A DNA stretch of 64,000 bases from Diospyros lotus (Eukaryota > Streptophyta > Magnoliopsida > Ericales > Ebenaceae): contig NC_068349.1 in assembly GCF_014633365.1 (NCBI RefSeq), positions 23,264,753 through 23,328,752 of the forward strand, written 5' to 3'. Shown here in pieces: positions 10,975 through 20,733 of this stretch (its first letter is position 1; every line of letters begins with the position of its first letter). The notes below the pieces were generated by a model that was given only the letters and a program-made list of their open reading frames with translations, did no database searches and had not been told where the DNA came from. The translations under genes and the position numbers were made by a program.

Positions 10975-13713
10975 CTAAGGCAAAGGCTTGCACTGAATGG
11001 TGGGTGGCTGCTGCAAAGAGGGGGGTGACCTATTTGACTGGAACTCTAACTCCAAGGCACTATCAACCTGCTCAACAAGGTTAGCAGCACTATCTTCCAC
11101 TTGGGAAATGTTAGCATCAAAATCAAACTCATGTCTATGCAAAAATTCAGCAATCTCTAAGCATGCAGCACATTGACTCTCTCCATCACTACAATTAGTG
11201 CAAATAATCGTATCTGGGAACTCATGCACAGTGGGGATTTTATCAATTAAATCAGAAGACTCAGAACATGCTTCATTCACTAACAGGTCAACTCTATTTA
11301 CTTGAAAAGTGGAATGATCCTCGGCAAGGAATTTCATGGCATCAAGTATCTTGAAGTTAATTGTGTTACCAGCAAATTCCATGGAAAGTGTACCCTCATG
11401 CACATTGATAATAGTTCTAGCAGTTTTTAAGAATGGTCTCCCTAGGATCAAGGGTGCATGCTCAAGTGTGCTGTTATCTTCCATATTCAAAACATAAAAA
11501 TCTGCTGGAAAGATTAAATCCTTAACCTTAACCAGCACATCTTCTAGGACTCCAGTGGGGTGTGCAGTACTTCTATTGGCTAGTTGGACAACCACTCCTG
11601 TTGGCTTCAAAGGACCACACTGCAATGAAGCATAAATAGAGTTAGGCATGACATTAATGGATGCACCTAAATCTAGTAAAGCATTGCTAAATTGCATGTC
11701 TCCTATAGTACAAGGAATGGAAAACATCCCTGGATCTTTACACTTTGCTGGCATGGCAGGTTGGATAAGGGCAGAGACATTTCTCCCAAGGTTGATCTTC
11801 TCATTCCCCATAAGCTTCCTCTTGTGAGTACACAAATCTTTGAGAAATTTTGCATACTTGGGGATCTGTCTAATGGCTTCAAGGAGGGGAATGTTGACTT
11901 CAACTTTCTGGAATGTTTCCAGAATCTCTTTATCCACTTCGGCCTCTGCTCTTTTCTTGTTTTGTGTTGCTCGATGTGGGAATGGTAGGGGCTGGATGTT
12001 GGAAGACTCTCCTTGTTCTTGATAGCTGGAGTTTGGTTGCTTGGCTTCTTGGACTGAGGGGGGTTGCTGCTCTTTGCTACCCTCTACATTCTGCTCCTCT
12101 ACATGTTGCTCCATGTTTGATGATGGTGGAGGGGTTGGGATGATCACTTCTTTCCCACTTCGAAGCATGATGGCACTAACATTACCCCTTGGATTGGCAA
12201 CTGGTTGTGAAGGAAGCTGCCCCGAACCTTGACTCCTTAACTCATTGATGTTTGTGGCTAGCTGGCCTATTTGGGTCTCCAAATTTTGAATTGTGGTTTC
12301 TGTTTTCTGTTGGAATTGGAGTGTGTTGGCTGCTAGTTGCTTAACAAGATCATCTAAGGTAGGTTCTGACTTGGGTAATGGTGGTGCTTGTTGCATAGCT
12401 TGATTCTGCCTTGGTGGTGGAGCATGGTTGCTTGAAATTGAAGGATGGAACCTCTGCTGAAATGGTTGATTTTGGTGGTATGGCTGCTGCTGGTGCACAT
12501 GTTGACTGGAAGGGCTGCCATATCTGAGGTTTGGATGGTCTCTCCAACCTGGATTGTAGGTGGCTGAGTATGGATCATACTTGTGTTGTGGATGCTGCTG
12601 GAAAGGTGGATTGTGCTGCTGGAAAGGTCTACCAGGGAAGATGCCAGCAACAGATTCATTATTTTCTTGCAACTGTGGGCATTGATCTGTTGTATGGGAT
12701 GGCAAGGAGCAAATGCCACAAAGCTGCTGCTGGGGTTGCTTTCTCTCTAATGCCAACTGCCTGACCATGGAAGCCAATTCCTCAAGCTTGTTTTCCATCC
12801 TTTGCTGGTCCATAGTGGCAGCCACATTGACTTCATTGATGGCTTTTGTAGGAGTGTTAATTCTGGTGTCAAATTGCTGGGCATTTTGTGCCATCTTTGA
12901 TATCAGCTCTTGTGCAGCTACTGGGGTCTTCTCTGCCAAAGCTCCTCCACTTGCAGCATCTACCAAGTACCTGTCCATGGGGATTAGACCTTCATAGAGA
13001 TACTGAATTAGGAGTTGGTCACTTATCTGATGGTGAGGACAGCTGGAATACAACTTCTTGAACCTCTCCCAATACTCATGTAGAGTTTCACCACTCATCT
13101 GCCTTATACCACAAATTTCCTTCCTTATTGATGCTGTTCTGGAGGCTGGAAAGAATTTTTCCAGGAAGATCCTTTTCAATCCATCCCAACTGGTAATAGC
13201 AGCTGGTGGTAGGTAGTAGAGCCAATCTTTGGCTGATCCATCAAGTGAGAATGGGAAGGCTCTCAGCTTGATCTGCTCTTCATCTACTCCTTGTGGCCGC
13301 ATGGTTGAGCAAACAACATGAAATTCTTTTAGATGCTTGTGCGGATCCTCTCCTGCAAGACCATGAAACTTGGGCAACAAGTGGATTAGTCCAGATTTTA
13401 GTTCAAAGTTAGCATCCAACTGTGGGTATTGAATACATAGGGGCTGGTAATGCACATCAGGTGCAGCCAGCTCTCTAATGGTTCTACCATCCAAATGACC
13501 ATGATTTGCATTATTTCCATTACCATTATTTCCATTATTTCCATTACCATTATCTGCCATATTGATGAATTCTGGAATAGGTTCGGATGAAGTATTAGAA
13601 GCACTATTAGGGTCAATCCTATCCCGAGACTTAAGCTCTCTAGCTTGCCTTCTAAGAGTGTTCTCTAATTCAAGATCCAAGTCAAGTAATGTTTTCTTAG
13701 ATGACCTGGTCAT
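10975..13713 (-). CDS. gag: Athila Gag with aspartic protease
   Basis: 912 codons from ATG at 13711-13713 to TAG at 10975-10977. Gag forms the particle that packages element RNA; the protease matures it. Visible parts: an Asn/Gly-rich N-terminal linker (about 54-72), the retrotransposon gag domain (about 100-260, with FLEKFFP and LHEYWERFKKL), a helical Gln-rich stretch (300-325), a CCHC zinc knuckle C-x2-C-x4-H-x4-C at 332-345, a Gln/Pro-rich tract (360-450), a second predicted coiled segment (450-495), and the protease with active site DLGAS at 681-685 and the flap-side ILGRPF at 757-762. The final residues run straight into the Pol frame. All key residues are present; the TAG at the end is the only oddity. 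Confidence 0.93.
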   Translation of the reverse strand: MTRSSKKTLLDLDLELENTLRRQARELKSRDRIDPNSASNTSSEPIPEFINMADNGNGNNGNNGNGNNANHGHLDGRTIRELAAPDVHYQPLCIQYPQLDANFELKSGLIHLLPKFHGLAGEDPHKHLKEFHVVCSTMRPQGVDEEQIKLRAFPFSLDGSAKDWLYYLPPAAITSWDGLKRIFLEKFFPASRTASIRKEICGIRQMSGETLHEYWERFKKLYSSCPHHQISDQLLIQYLYEGLIPMDRYLVDAASGGALAEKTPVAAQELISKMAQNAQQFDTRINTPTKAINEVNVAATMDQQRMENKLEELASMVRQLALERKQPQQQLCGICSLPSHTTDQCPQLQENNESVAGIFPGRPFQQHNPPFQQHPQHKYDPYSATYNPGWRDHPNLRYGSPSSQHVHQQQPYHQNQPFQQRFHPSISSNHAPPPRQNQAMQQAPPLPKSEPTLDDLVKQLAANTLQFQQKTETTIQNLETQIGQLATNINELRSQGSGQLPSQPVANPRGNVSAIMLRSGKEVIIPTPPPSSNMEQHVEEQNVEGSKEQQPPSVQEAKQPNSSYQEQGESSNIQPLPFPHRATQNKKRAEAEVDKEILETFQKVEVNIPLLEAIRQIPKYAKFLKDLCTHKRKLMGNEKINLGRNVSALIQPAMPAKCKDPGMFSIPCTIGDMQFSNALLDLGASINVMPNSIYASLQCGPLKPTGVVVQLANRSTAHPTGVLEDVLVKVKDLIFPADFYVLNMEDNSTLEHAPLILGRPFLKTARTIINVHEGTLSMEFAGNTINFKILDAMKFLAEDHSTFQVNRVDLLVNEACSESSDLIDKIPTVHEFPDTIICTNCSDGESQCAACLEIAEFLHRHEFDFDANISQVEDSAANLVEQVDSALELEFQSNRSPPSLQQPPTIQCKPLP

Positions 13714-15029
13714 GCATTAGAGATTAGCACAAAAATAGCACACAAAATGGCCTATGCATACCAAGAACACAGAAACACAAAAAAAAAAAAAAAAACACAC
13801 AAACAAAAACAAAAAACACACAAACACAAAAACACAAAAACACAAAAACAGGTCAAACAATAAGCCCTTAGATGATTTTTTTATGCAATTTTTCACAAAA
13901 TTTCAACACAAAAACACTGAGGGACCTAAAAACACTAAAAACCACACCAAATTAGCCACTGAGAAACACAAAATGGCCCCAAAAGTGGTCTAAACGTTGG
14001 AATTTGGCCAAAAAAGGGTCTCCTCACCACAACTTTGTGACTCTTTATCCCCACACCCCCATTTCTTTGGACACCAAAAATCAGCTCAATCGGAGCAAGT
14101 GAAAATCTGTGAACAGTAACCGTCAAAATCGTTTTTTTATCAAATCAGCTCCTATTTTGCCTCAAAGACCACTCTAAATGCAAGAAAACATCAAGGGATG
14201 CATAAAGACATGAAAGAACATCAAGTAAGGATGAGAAGGGAAGAGGATAGCACCGGTATCTCGAGCTCAATCCTTAAATAATGCTATCTGTTATGGGGAT
14301 GGTCAAAACAGCTGTTGAATGGGAAAGCTGCTGTGGGTGATCTCCTCTTGGTTGCAGCTGCAGGGTTGTCTATCTGCCAAACGAAAAGAAGGTTAGTGGG
14401 AACGTTAAAAGGAATGCTAGAAGATAAAATAAGAGGAATGCTAAAAGGGAAAATAAAAGGAATGTCCTCTTGGTCAGGTGATCTGCTGTCAGAGGCAGAA
14501 AAGTGGGATTCAGCTTTCTAAAAATGGTTATGCTCTCCTGATCTGCTGCAGGCTTGTCTACTTGCTGTGTGAGCTTGCTTTTCAGCGCCTATCAGAGCAC
14601 ATGAAGATCAGAGAAGGACACAAGGTGTGCTACTAAAAATCAAAGAAGGACTGCAGGTGTTTTTTGCTTTTTCAGTTGCTGCAGGGCTGCAGGGTTGCAG
14701 GGTTGCTTTTCCAGAAGATCAGGTCGTGCAGCCCTCTCCAACAGCCACTTCTTTGTTCAAAAATAATACTAGAAACAAGAAAACAGAAAAGGAAAACACA
14801 CAAACACAAAAAAAAGATCGAAAAGGTAAATAAGGCTTTTCTGTTGCTGCTTGCTATCAGTTCATCTCAAGAACAGAATAGCTTTCACCAAGAACACCAA
14901 ACTGATAACCTCATAAACAACTGATAACCTTTTCACCAAGAACACAAAATAGATAAAACACTCAAACAAGAAAACAAAACAAACAGAAAATAGGGTCGGT
15001 CCTCTATGTTTTTAGAAGAAAAACTTGGC
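13714..15029 (-). other. Athila 5' leader
   Basis: Untranslated leader between primer site and gag ATG. Includes an A/C-rich simple repeat (13776-13850, CACAAAAACA-type), purine-rich segments (14400-14465) with repeated GGAATGCTA, and GCTGCAGG repeats near 14679-14707. No open frame of note. Packaging signals are expected here in the family, but I cannot point to one. Confidence 0.7.
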
Positions 15030-15047
15030 TCCCCGGCAACGGCGCCA
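15030..15047 (-). promoter_or_regulatory. Athila primer-binding site, tRNA-Asp
   Basis: The plus strand reads TCCCCGGCAACGGCGCCA, identical to the 3' end of plant tRNA-Asp including CCA, so the element RNA pairs with that tRNA over 18 bases. It lies 6 bases inside the 5' LTR (15048-15053). Use of tRNA-Asp is typical of Athila elements. Confidence 0.92.
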
Positions 15048-15053
15048 AAATTC

Positions 15054-16228
15054 TGACCGGCTATCGAACCACTCCAGAATTAGAGATCTATGTATCTCTT
15101 CTCTAGTTTGCAGCAAAGTGCACCCTAGGTCATCTTCTCACAAGGAGCCTCACCTTCTTCTACCAACAAGGAGAACCAATACAAATAACAGTTTGTTTAG
15201 GGGGGTTGTTTTGACAGAAAATTAATTGGCAAAACAGAAAGATAAAGATGGATGAAAAATCAGTAAAAGATATGCAACCGGCTGTGTATTTGTCTCCTAT
15301 GTGAAATCTTCCTCGTCCAACCTATATACCTTGGCTTGCTAGATGTTTTGATATCCGGATAACAAACTCAAAGCATCCCCAACAACCGTCCAAGGATTAG
15401 AATGATTGGAACAACAAAATGAATACAGAAATCTCTTGTAAACAAAATGCAGCCATTCACTCTCTATTCAACCTATCCGGACCTATGCAAGAACAACCGT
15501 TCAAGCACATAATATTCATTTCCTAGATGTTATACCAACCGGCTATAACATTCTGCTCTGTAAAGCATTTAACAGAAAATGAAACCATGCAAATTCACAC
15601 AAACCTGCCATGAACTCCATGCATTCACAAATTTGCCCAAACTAAACCAAATAGAAATGAATAAGAAACAAACAACAAACCAGATTCTTGTAGCTCATCC
15701 GGGACTCAAATTCCACATGGATTCAAGACACACAACCGGTTACAAATGCTCTAGCCTATCATTACAGCAAGGAAAACAAAATGGAACAAAAGATGTAGAA
15801 AACAAAAAAAATGTTACAACAACAAAAATGGGCAGAATCCTCTCTATTTTCTCCTCCCATTCTATCTCATGATCTTCTGGAAATTAATGCTAAGAGGCCT
15901 TAAATATATGGCTAAGAAAGGAAAGGCTAGGGAGGCTAGGGTTGGGCCTAGCCCAACAGAAAACAAGTGAGCCCAAAACAGCACAATGAGCAGCCCAAGT
16001 CTGCTTCTTGAAAGTAGGCCCAAGCTCCTTTAGTTGAGCGACTTCTCTAGCCCATCCAATATTCCCTAAAGCCTGGATCCATAGAGTAGAGGTAAGATAG
16101 AAAATAGTGTAAGGACAATTTGAAGCATAATAAAATAGAAACAATGAAATATCAGCAAAAATTACTTCAAATGGCCTAATAAGAATGAGGTGAAATGCCA
16201 AAATATGGTATAAATATGCATGCTATCA
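15054..16228 (-). repeat. Athila 5' LTR
   Basis: 1175 bp. In element sense starts TGATAGCATGC at 16228 and ends at 15054 next to the primer site. Carries the element promoter. Followed at 16229-16233 by the GCCAT target duplication. Confidence 0.95.
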
Positions 16229-16233
16229 GCCAT

Positions 16234-17210
16234 TTCCTAGAGTCAATGTCTGACATTGCTTCATCATAGGTATTTGGTTCGTCATTCTCAACCAGAAGCA
16301 CATCTCCATGTGTCGAGATGAGAAATCCATATCTCTCAGGCTCATGACGAACTCTCGTTGACCTACGAAGTCCTTGTGTGGAAGATTAGGGAATTGACAC
16401 AACATCTTGTGTCTGATCTTCCTCGGGTTCTTGGAGGGGAGTATCTGTTTGTGGATCACCTCGAATCTCATCGAGTTTAACATTCCTCCCACTAACCACA
16501 GCATCTAAGAATTCCTTCTCAAGGAATACCGCATGCTTGGCAACAAACACCTTTTGTTCCTGTGGGTGGTAAAAGTAATATCCATTTGTTTCTTTTGGAT
16601 ATCCCACAAACAAACTTCTCATTGATTTGGGTTCTAGCTTATTACTATCAACACACTTGACATAAGCTTCACAACCCCAAATCTTAAGGAAAGATAAACT
16701 TGGCTTCTTTGCTTTCCATATCTCATATGGAGTCTGAGTAACTGATTTACTTGGCACCCTATTCAAAATAAAGATCGCGGTGAGGAGTGCGTATCCCCAA
16801 AATGAAATGGGGAGTTCAGTGCGACTCATCATGGATCGAACCATGTCCAACAAGGTCCTATTCCTCCTCTCAGACACACCATTCATCTCTGGTGTTCCAG
16901 GTGGAGTCCATTGTGAGAGAATCCCATTCTGCTTCAGATGATCTAGAAACTCACTGTTCAAGTATTCACCACCTCGATCTGATCGAAGTACTTTGATGCT
17001 TTTTCCAATTTGTTTCTCTACTTCAAATCTGAATTCCTTGAACTTTTCAAAAGCTTCAGATTTGTGTCTCATGAGATACACATAACCAAAACGTGATCTA
17101 TCATCAGTAAAGGTTATGAAGTAGACGTACCCACCTCGAGCCTGGGTGGACATGGGCCCACACACATCAGTGTGCACAAGCTCTAGCACTTCTCTGGCCC
17201 TCTCTCCCTC
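16234..17210 (-). pseudogene. Copia-1 integrase
   Basis: Integrase part of the copia-1 polyprotein, in the same frame as the pieces on either side. From the codon at 17189: D8 (HTDVCGPM), D71 (RSDRGGEY) and E107 (GVSERRNRT), with D and E 35 residues apart, so the catalytic triad is intact. The C-terminal region with FLNRVPSK-like and WGCEAYVK motifs follows. A TGA at 17211-17213 separates it from Gag-PR and a TAA at 16386-16388 separates it from the linker to RT; both are in frame. The linker (FLISTHGDVLL, YDEAMSDID) continues to 16234, where Athila interrupts the frame just before RT. Confidence 0.9.
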
Positions 17211-18341
17211 TCATTTAAAAGGAGATTTAGTCATCTTACCAAGTAAACAAGATTCGCAAGCACCATATGATTCATAATCAAATGTGCTAAGGTATCCATT
17301 TTTATACAAATTGGATATGCGAGTCTCATTTATATGGCCAAGGCGACAATGCCATAAATAAGTGCTATTTAAATCACCTGATTTCAGTTGCTTAATATTT
17401 ATGTTATTAATAGGAGTATCAACATCAAGAACATACAAACCGTTACATATCGTTGCTTTACCATAAAACAACTCATTTTTATAAAATGAACAACTATTGT
17501 TCTTAAATAAAAATGAAAATCTATCTTTGTCCAAACAAGAAATAGAAATAATATTCCTAGTCAAACTAGGAATAAAGTAACAATTATGTAAATCTAACAC
17601 AAGCTCAGAGGGCAATGTCAATGAAAAAGTCCCTACAACTAATGGAACAACTCTTGATCCATTGCCGACGCGTAGGTCCACCTCTCCTGGAGTCAATCGT
17701 CTCGTACCTCTAAGCCCCTGCACAGAAGTGCAAATGTGAGCACCAGATCCAGTATCTAATACCCATGTGGACTGATCAGAAGTAGATAAATTAACCTCAA
17801 TAACATAAATACCTGAAGTACTCGAAGTAAAACTCTTCTTCTTCTGCACCTCTGCAAGGTATTCCTTACAGTTCTGTTTCCAATGGCCCGGCTTGTTATA
17901 GTGGAAACAAACCGCATCCTCCTTGCCCTTACGGGCTTTGGTCTTCTGGACTCCTCCAGATGGCGCTGTGTAAGAACTCTTCTTCTGTTTGGCTTTCTTA
18001 CTCTTAGGCTTGCCCTTGCGCCCCTTGGGACCTCCAACTAAGAGAACACTTCCCTTAGCCTTCTTGTTTATCTCGGGCTCAGCCTCCCGCAACATGGACA
18101 GTAACTCTCCAAGAGTTTTATCCATATTCATCATATTGAAATTCATGATGAACTGTCCATAACAATCAGGAAGGGACTGTAGCACAAAATCAAGGGTAAG
18201 TTCTGAATCCATACCCACACCAAGCTCTGACAATCTATCAATATAGCCTATCATCTCAGTGACATGCTTTTCAACAGATGATCCCTCAGCCATACGGCAC
18301 CTGAAGAGCTTTTTGGCAACGTCATAACGTTCATGCCTAGT
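17211..18341 (-). pseudogene. Copia-1 Gag C-terminal half, protease and integrase N-terminus
   Basis: Counting from 18293: Gag helical domain (1-75), Lys-rich linker (76-125), zinc knuckle at 129-142, aspartic protease with DTGSGAH at 180-186, and the GAG-pre-integrase zinc domain with H315, H320, C346 and C349. The knuckle reads C-x2-Y-x4-H-x4-C, so the second Cys is Tyr and zinc binding should fail. The frame is open upstream to the TGA at 18342-18344 and ends at the TGA at 17211-17213. Confidence 0.9.
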
Positions 18342-18659
18342 TCACTCCTCATAGAGATCCTTGAGCCTAGCCATGATCTCATAGGCAGTATAACCCTTAT
18401 GCTGACGCCTATGTTCCGGGGTTATGGCTGCCAGGATGATACACTGAGCAGTGATCATATCACCCTTGTGTGTCTTCCAGGCCTCATGTGCTACGACATC
18501 CTCGAGTGATGGTTCGGGAGGAAGAGGTGTCTCTATCGTATAGAGGATCTTCTCATGAGTGAGGACTATCCTCACATTCATCTCCCAATCGAGGAAATTC
18601 GTCCCATTGAAGGTATTATTGCCATCGAGTATCGATCTTATCGACACATTTCCAGACAT
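18342..18659 (-). pseudogene. Copia-1 Gag N-terminus
   Basis: ATG at 18657-18659, 105 codons, ending at an in-frame TGA (18342-18344) beyond which the same Gag reading continues. Motifs typical of copia Gag: FNGTNFLDWEMNVRIVL near the start, then LYTIETPLPPEP and AYEIMARLKDLYEE. Gag builds the virus-like particle; here only a truncated product could be made. Confidence 0.9.
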
Positions 18660-20718
18660 TCTGGATCAACAACCTGAATTATAGAGATAAATGTTATAAT
18701 CATATTTAATTACGAAATCATAAATTGCAAAAAGTAACATTTTATGATTGCTCCCACTATTTTCTACGAGTTTGCCACCCTCAAGACATAACTCGGGAAA
18801 TCCCGTTGGAAGATTTCCTAGTGAGCTAGGATCCCATCTCCCCTCGCACAACCTTGAGTGACTCAACAAATTGTGCTAGGATTGATTAGGTAGGTACTTG
18901 CTACCAATTGCATCTCCATGTAACTCCTAGATTCATTGGGTTGACAACTTCTTGCCAAGCACATCTTATGTGACTCCTAATCTTTGCCTCTATACTCAGT
19001 AAGGCCCTGAGTGACACAACAAACCCCACCTTTCTAGTTAAGTCGGACCCATCATTCAGGGACATCTCATGGCCCATGAAACATAGGAATCATAGGTGAC
19101 ACATGACCTTGAGTGACTCAACAAATCAAGTGTCAGCTAGAAACCTAACGCTTCATAATGATGGAAGGCAAGTTGGCTTAATATTAATGAGGGATTTATT
19201 ATTTATTTATTTAGGTCTCATCACATGCAATTAATCAAATTAATAATGCATAATAAACGACTCAAACCGGTGTATGGTATGGATAACTACGGCTAGCCCC
19301 CTCGAGCCATAGAAGGAAATCTAGCGGGTCAAACCTAGGTGAAGAATCACATCTTGCTTCATAAGCACATTCTTCAAGCCTTCATTGGTCTTCGAATCTT
19401 GTCTTCAATTTGGCTCCATCTCTTGCTCTTCATACAAACTACAACTATCGCTACTCTATTCTATTCTACATACATTACATAGAATCAGAAACCCCGAGTT
19501 ACATTCGGAGGGAATGAGATGAGAAGAGAATGTACATCAGAGTATAAGAGAGGCAGGACACGCAGGCCCTATTTCAAAAACCAAATTTACAAGCATTCAT
19601 TCCCAACATAAGATAAATGTAAATGGTCGACTCGATCCATACCATACACCCATGCAATCAATCACATTGATTCATTTAGATTATGTTAATTAATTGTCGC
19701 ATTTATTTCAAACTTAATGAAACGTTTTCAATAAATTGAAAATTTGTATAGTTTTGGAAAAAACAAAATTGTTTTAATTGAGTTGGGCTTGGGCTCTATC
19801 CATTAGTCTAACTAACAAGGCTCAACAGGCCTTGGATCAACCAATGCATGTCAAACATACACTAGCAGCCCAATAATTAATAAATAACCCAAATAACGGC
19901 CCTGGCCCAATTTTAATCACGGTCCATAAATGTCATACACTCATGGATGGGATAAAAATAATAAAATAGCCAAACAATTTGGCCTGGCCCTACCTGAGGG
20001 TACGGAATGCATTGGGACACCAAAGGGTCGGCCGGAGTGCTTCACGTGAACCCCGAGAAAGGGCTAAGACACAGCCCAAGGCAGCTAGGGGGGCCACCCA
20101 GCTGTTGGCCGCCCCTGTCCAACAGGCTGCCAGCAGCAGCACGAGTGGGCCGGACATGGGGCGGGCATGGGGCGCGCTGGCCGCGGCCGCTGGGGCGTGC
20201 AGGCCGTGGCCGCGCGGGCGGTTGGGGCGAGAAGGCCGCTCGCGGGTCGGTCGCGCCCGCGCGCGGATCGCGGGTCACGCCCGCGGGTCGCACCCGCGGA
20301 TCGCGCCCGCACGCGGATCACGGGTCGCACCCGCGACGGCTGCACCTTGCGCGCGCGCGGGCCGCTTGCAGCGCCTGCGCGCGCGCGCGATCGCGCTTGG
20401 GGCGCCACAGCTTGCGCGCGGCCGCGCCATGGGGCGCCTGCGCGCGCACGACCGCGCCATGCCGTGGCCTTGCGCGCGCTGGGCCGCCCCTGGCGGTGCC
20501 CTGCGCGTGCCAGCCCCGCATTGCTTCGCCTTTTGGCCCTCCGGTGCATCCGTATGCACCCCGAACCCCGTTTTGCCCTTTTTCGTGTCATACACGATCT
20601 TTTGCCCTTCAACCAAAAAGTTTTGCAATCCAAAAATACAAACGCAACAATTAATTAATTATTTCACAAATAACAACATAACCGAATCCGCACGTAAGGA
20701 ATTGAAATATTTCGACGA
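18660..20718 (-). other. Copia-1 5' leader with GC-rich block
   Basis: Two-kilobase untranslated leader between primer site and gag start. The primer-proximal part (about 20060-20530) is extremely GC- and CpG-rich, with repeated CGCGGATC and CGGGTCGC words, while the rest is AT-rich. The gag-proximal part carries three copies of a 19-bp motif. Open frames in the GC block exist in several frames on both strands and are composition artefacts. Copia-2 keeps the same layout (60433-62414). Confidence 0.8.
18852..19125 (-). repeat. Three copies of TTTGTTGAGTCACTCAAGG in the copia-1 leader
   Basis: In element sense the motif lies at 18852-18870, 19005-19023 (two mismatches) and 19107-19125. Its core TGAGTCACTCA is an imperfect palindrome. 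The same three sites exist in copia-2 at 60620-60638, 60773-60791 and 60875-60893, while much of the copia-2 coding region has decayed. Confidence 0.75.
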
Positions 20719-20732
20719 TGGCTCTGATACCA
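20719..20732 (-). promoter_or_regulatory. Copia-1 primer-binding site, initiator tRNA-Met
   Basis: In element sense TGGTATCAGAGCCA, one base inside the 5' LTR end (20734). This is the classic plant primer site complementary to the 3' end of initiator tRNA-Met. Confidence 0.92.
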
Positions 20733-20733
20733 C

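Larger units (their letters stand above)
5600..16228 (-). mobile_element. Athila-type Ty3/gypsy retrotransposon, nearly intact
   Basis: 10,629-bp element on the minus strand, inserted in the copia-1 RT start, with perfect 5-bp target duplications GCCAT (5595-5599 and 16229-16233). LTRs are 1176 and 1175 bp (TG...CA). I assign it to Athila by the tRNA-Asp primer site, a long Gag-protease with DLGAS active site, the Pol signature ([22 protein letters not shown]), and a long 3' region after pol. The two LTRs differ by about 12 substitutions and one base of indel, about 1%. The only defect I see in the coding part is one in-frame TAG between Gag-PR and Pol. No envelope-like frame is visible in 6776-8085. 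Confidence 0.95.
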
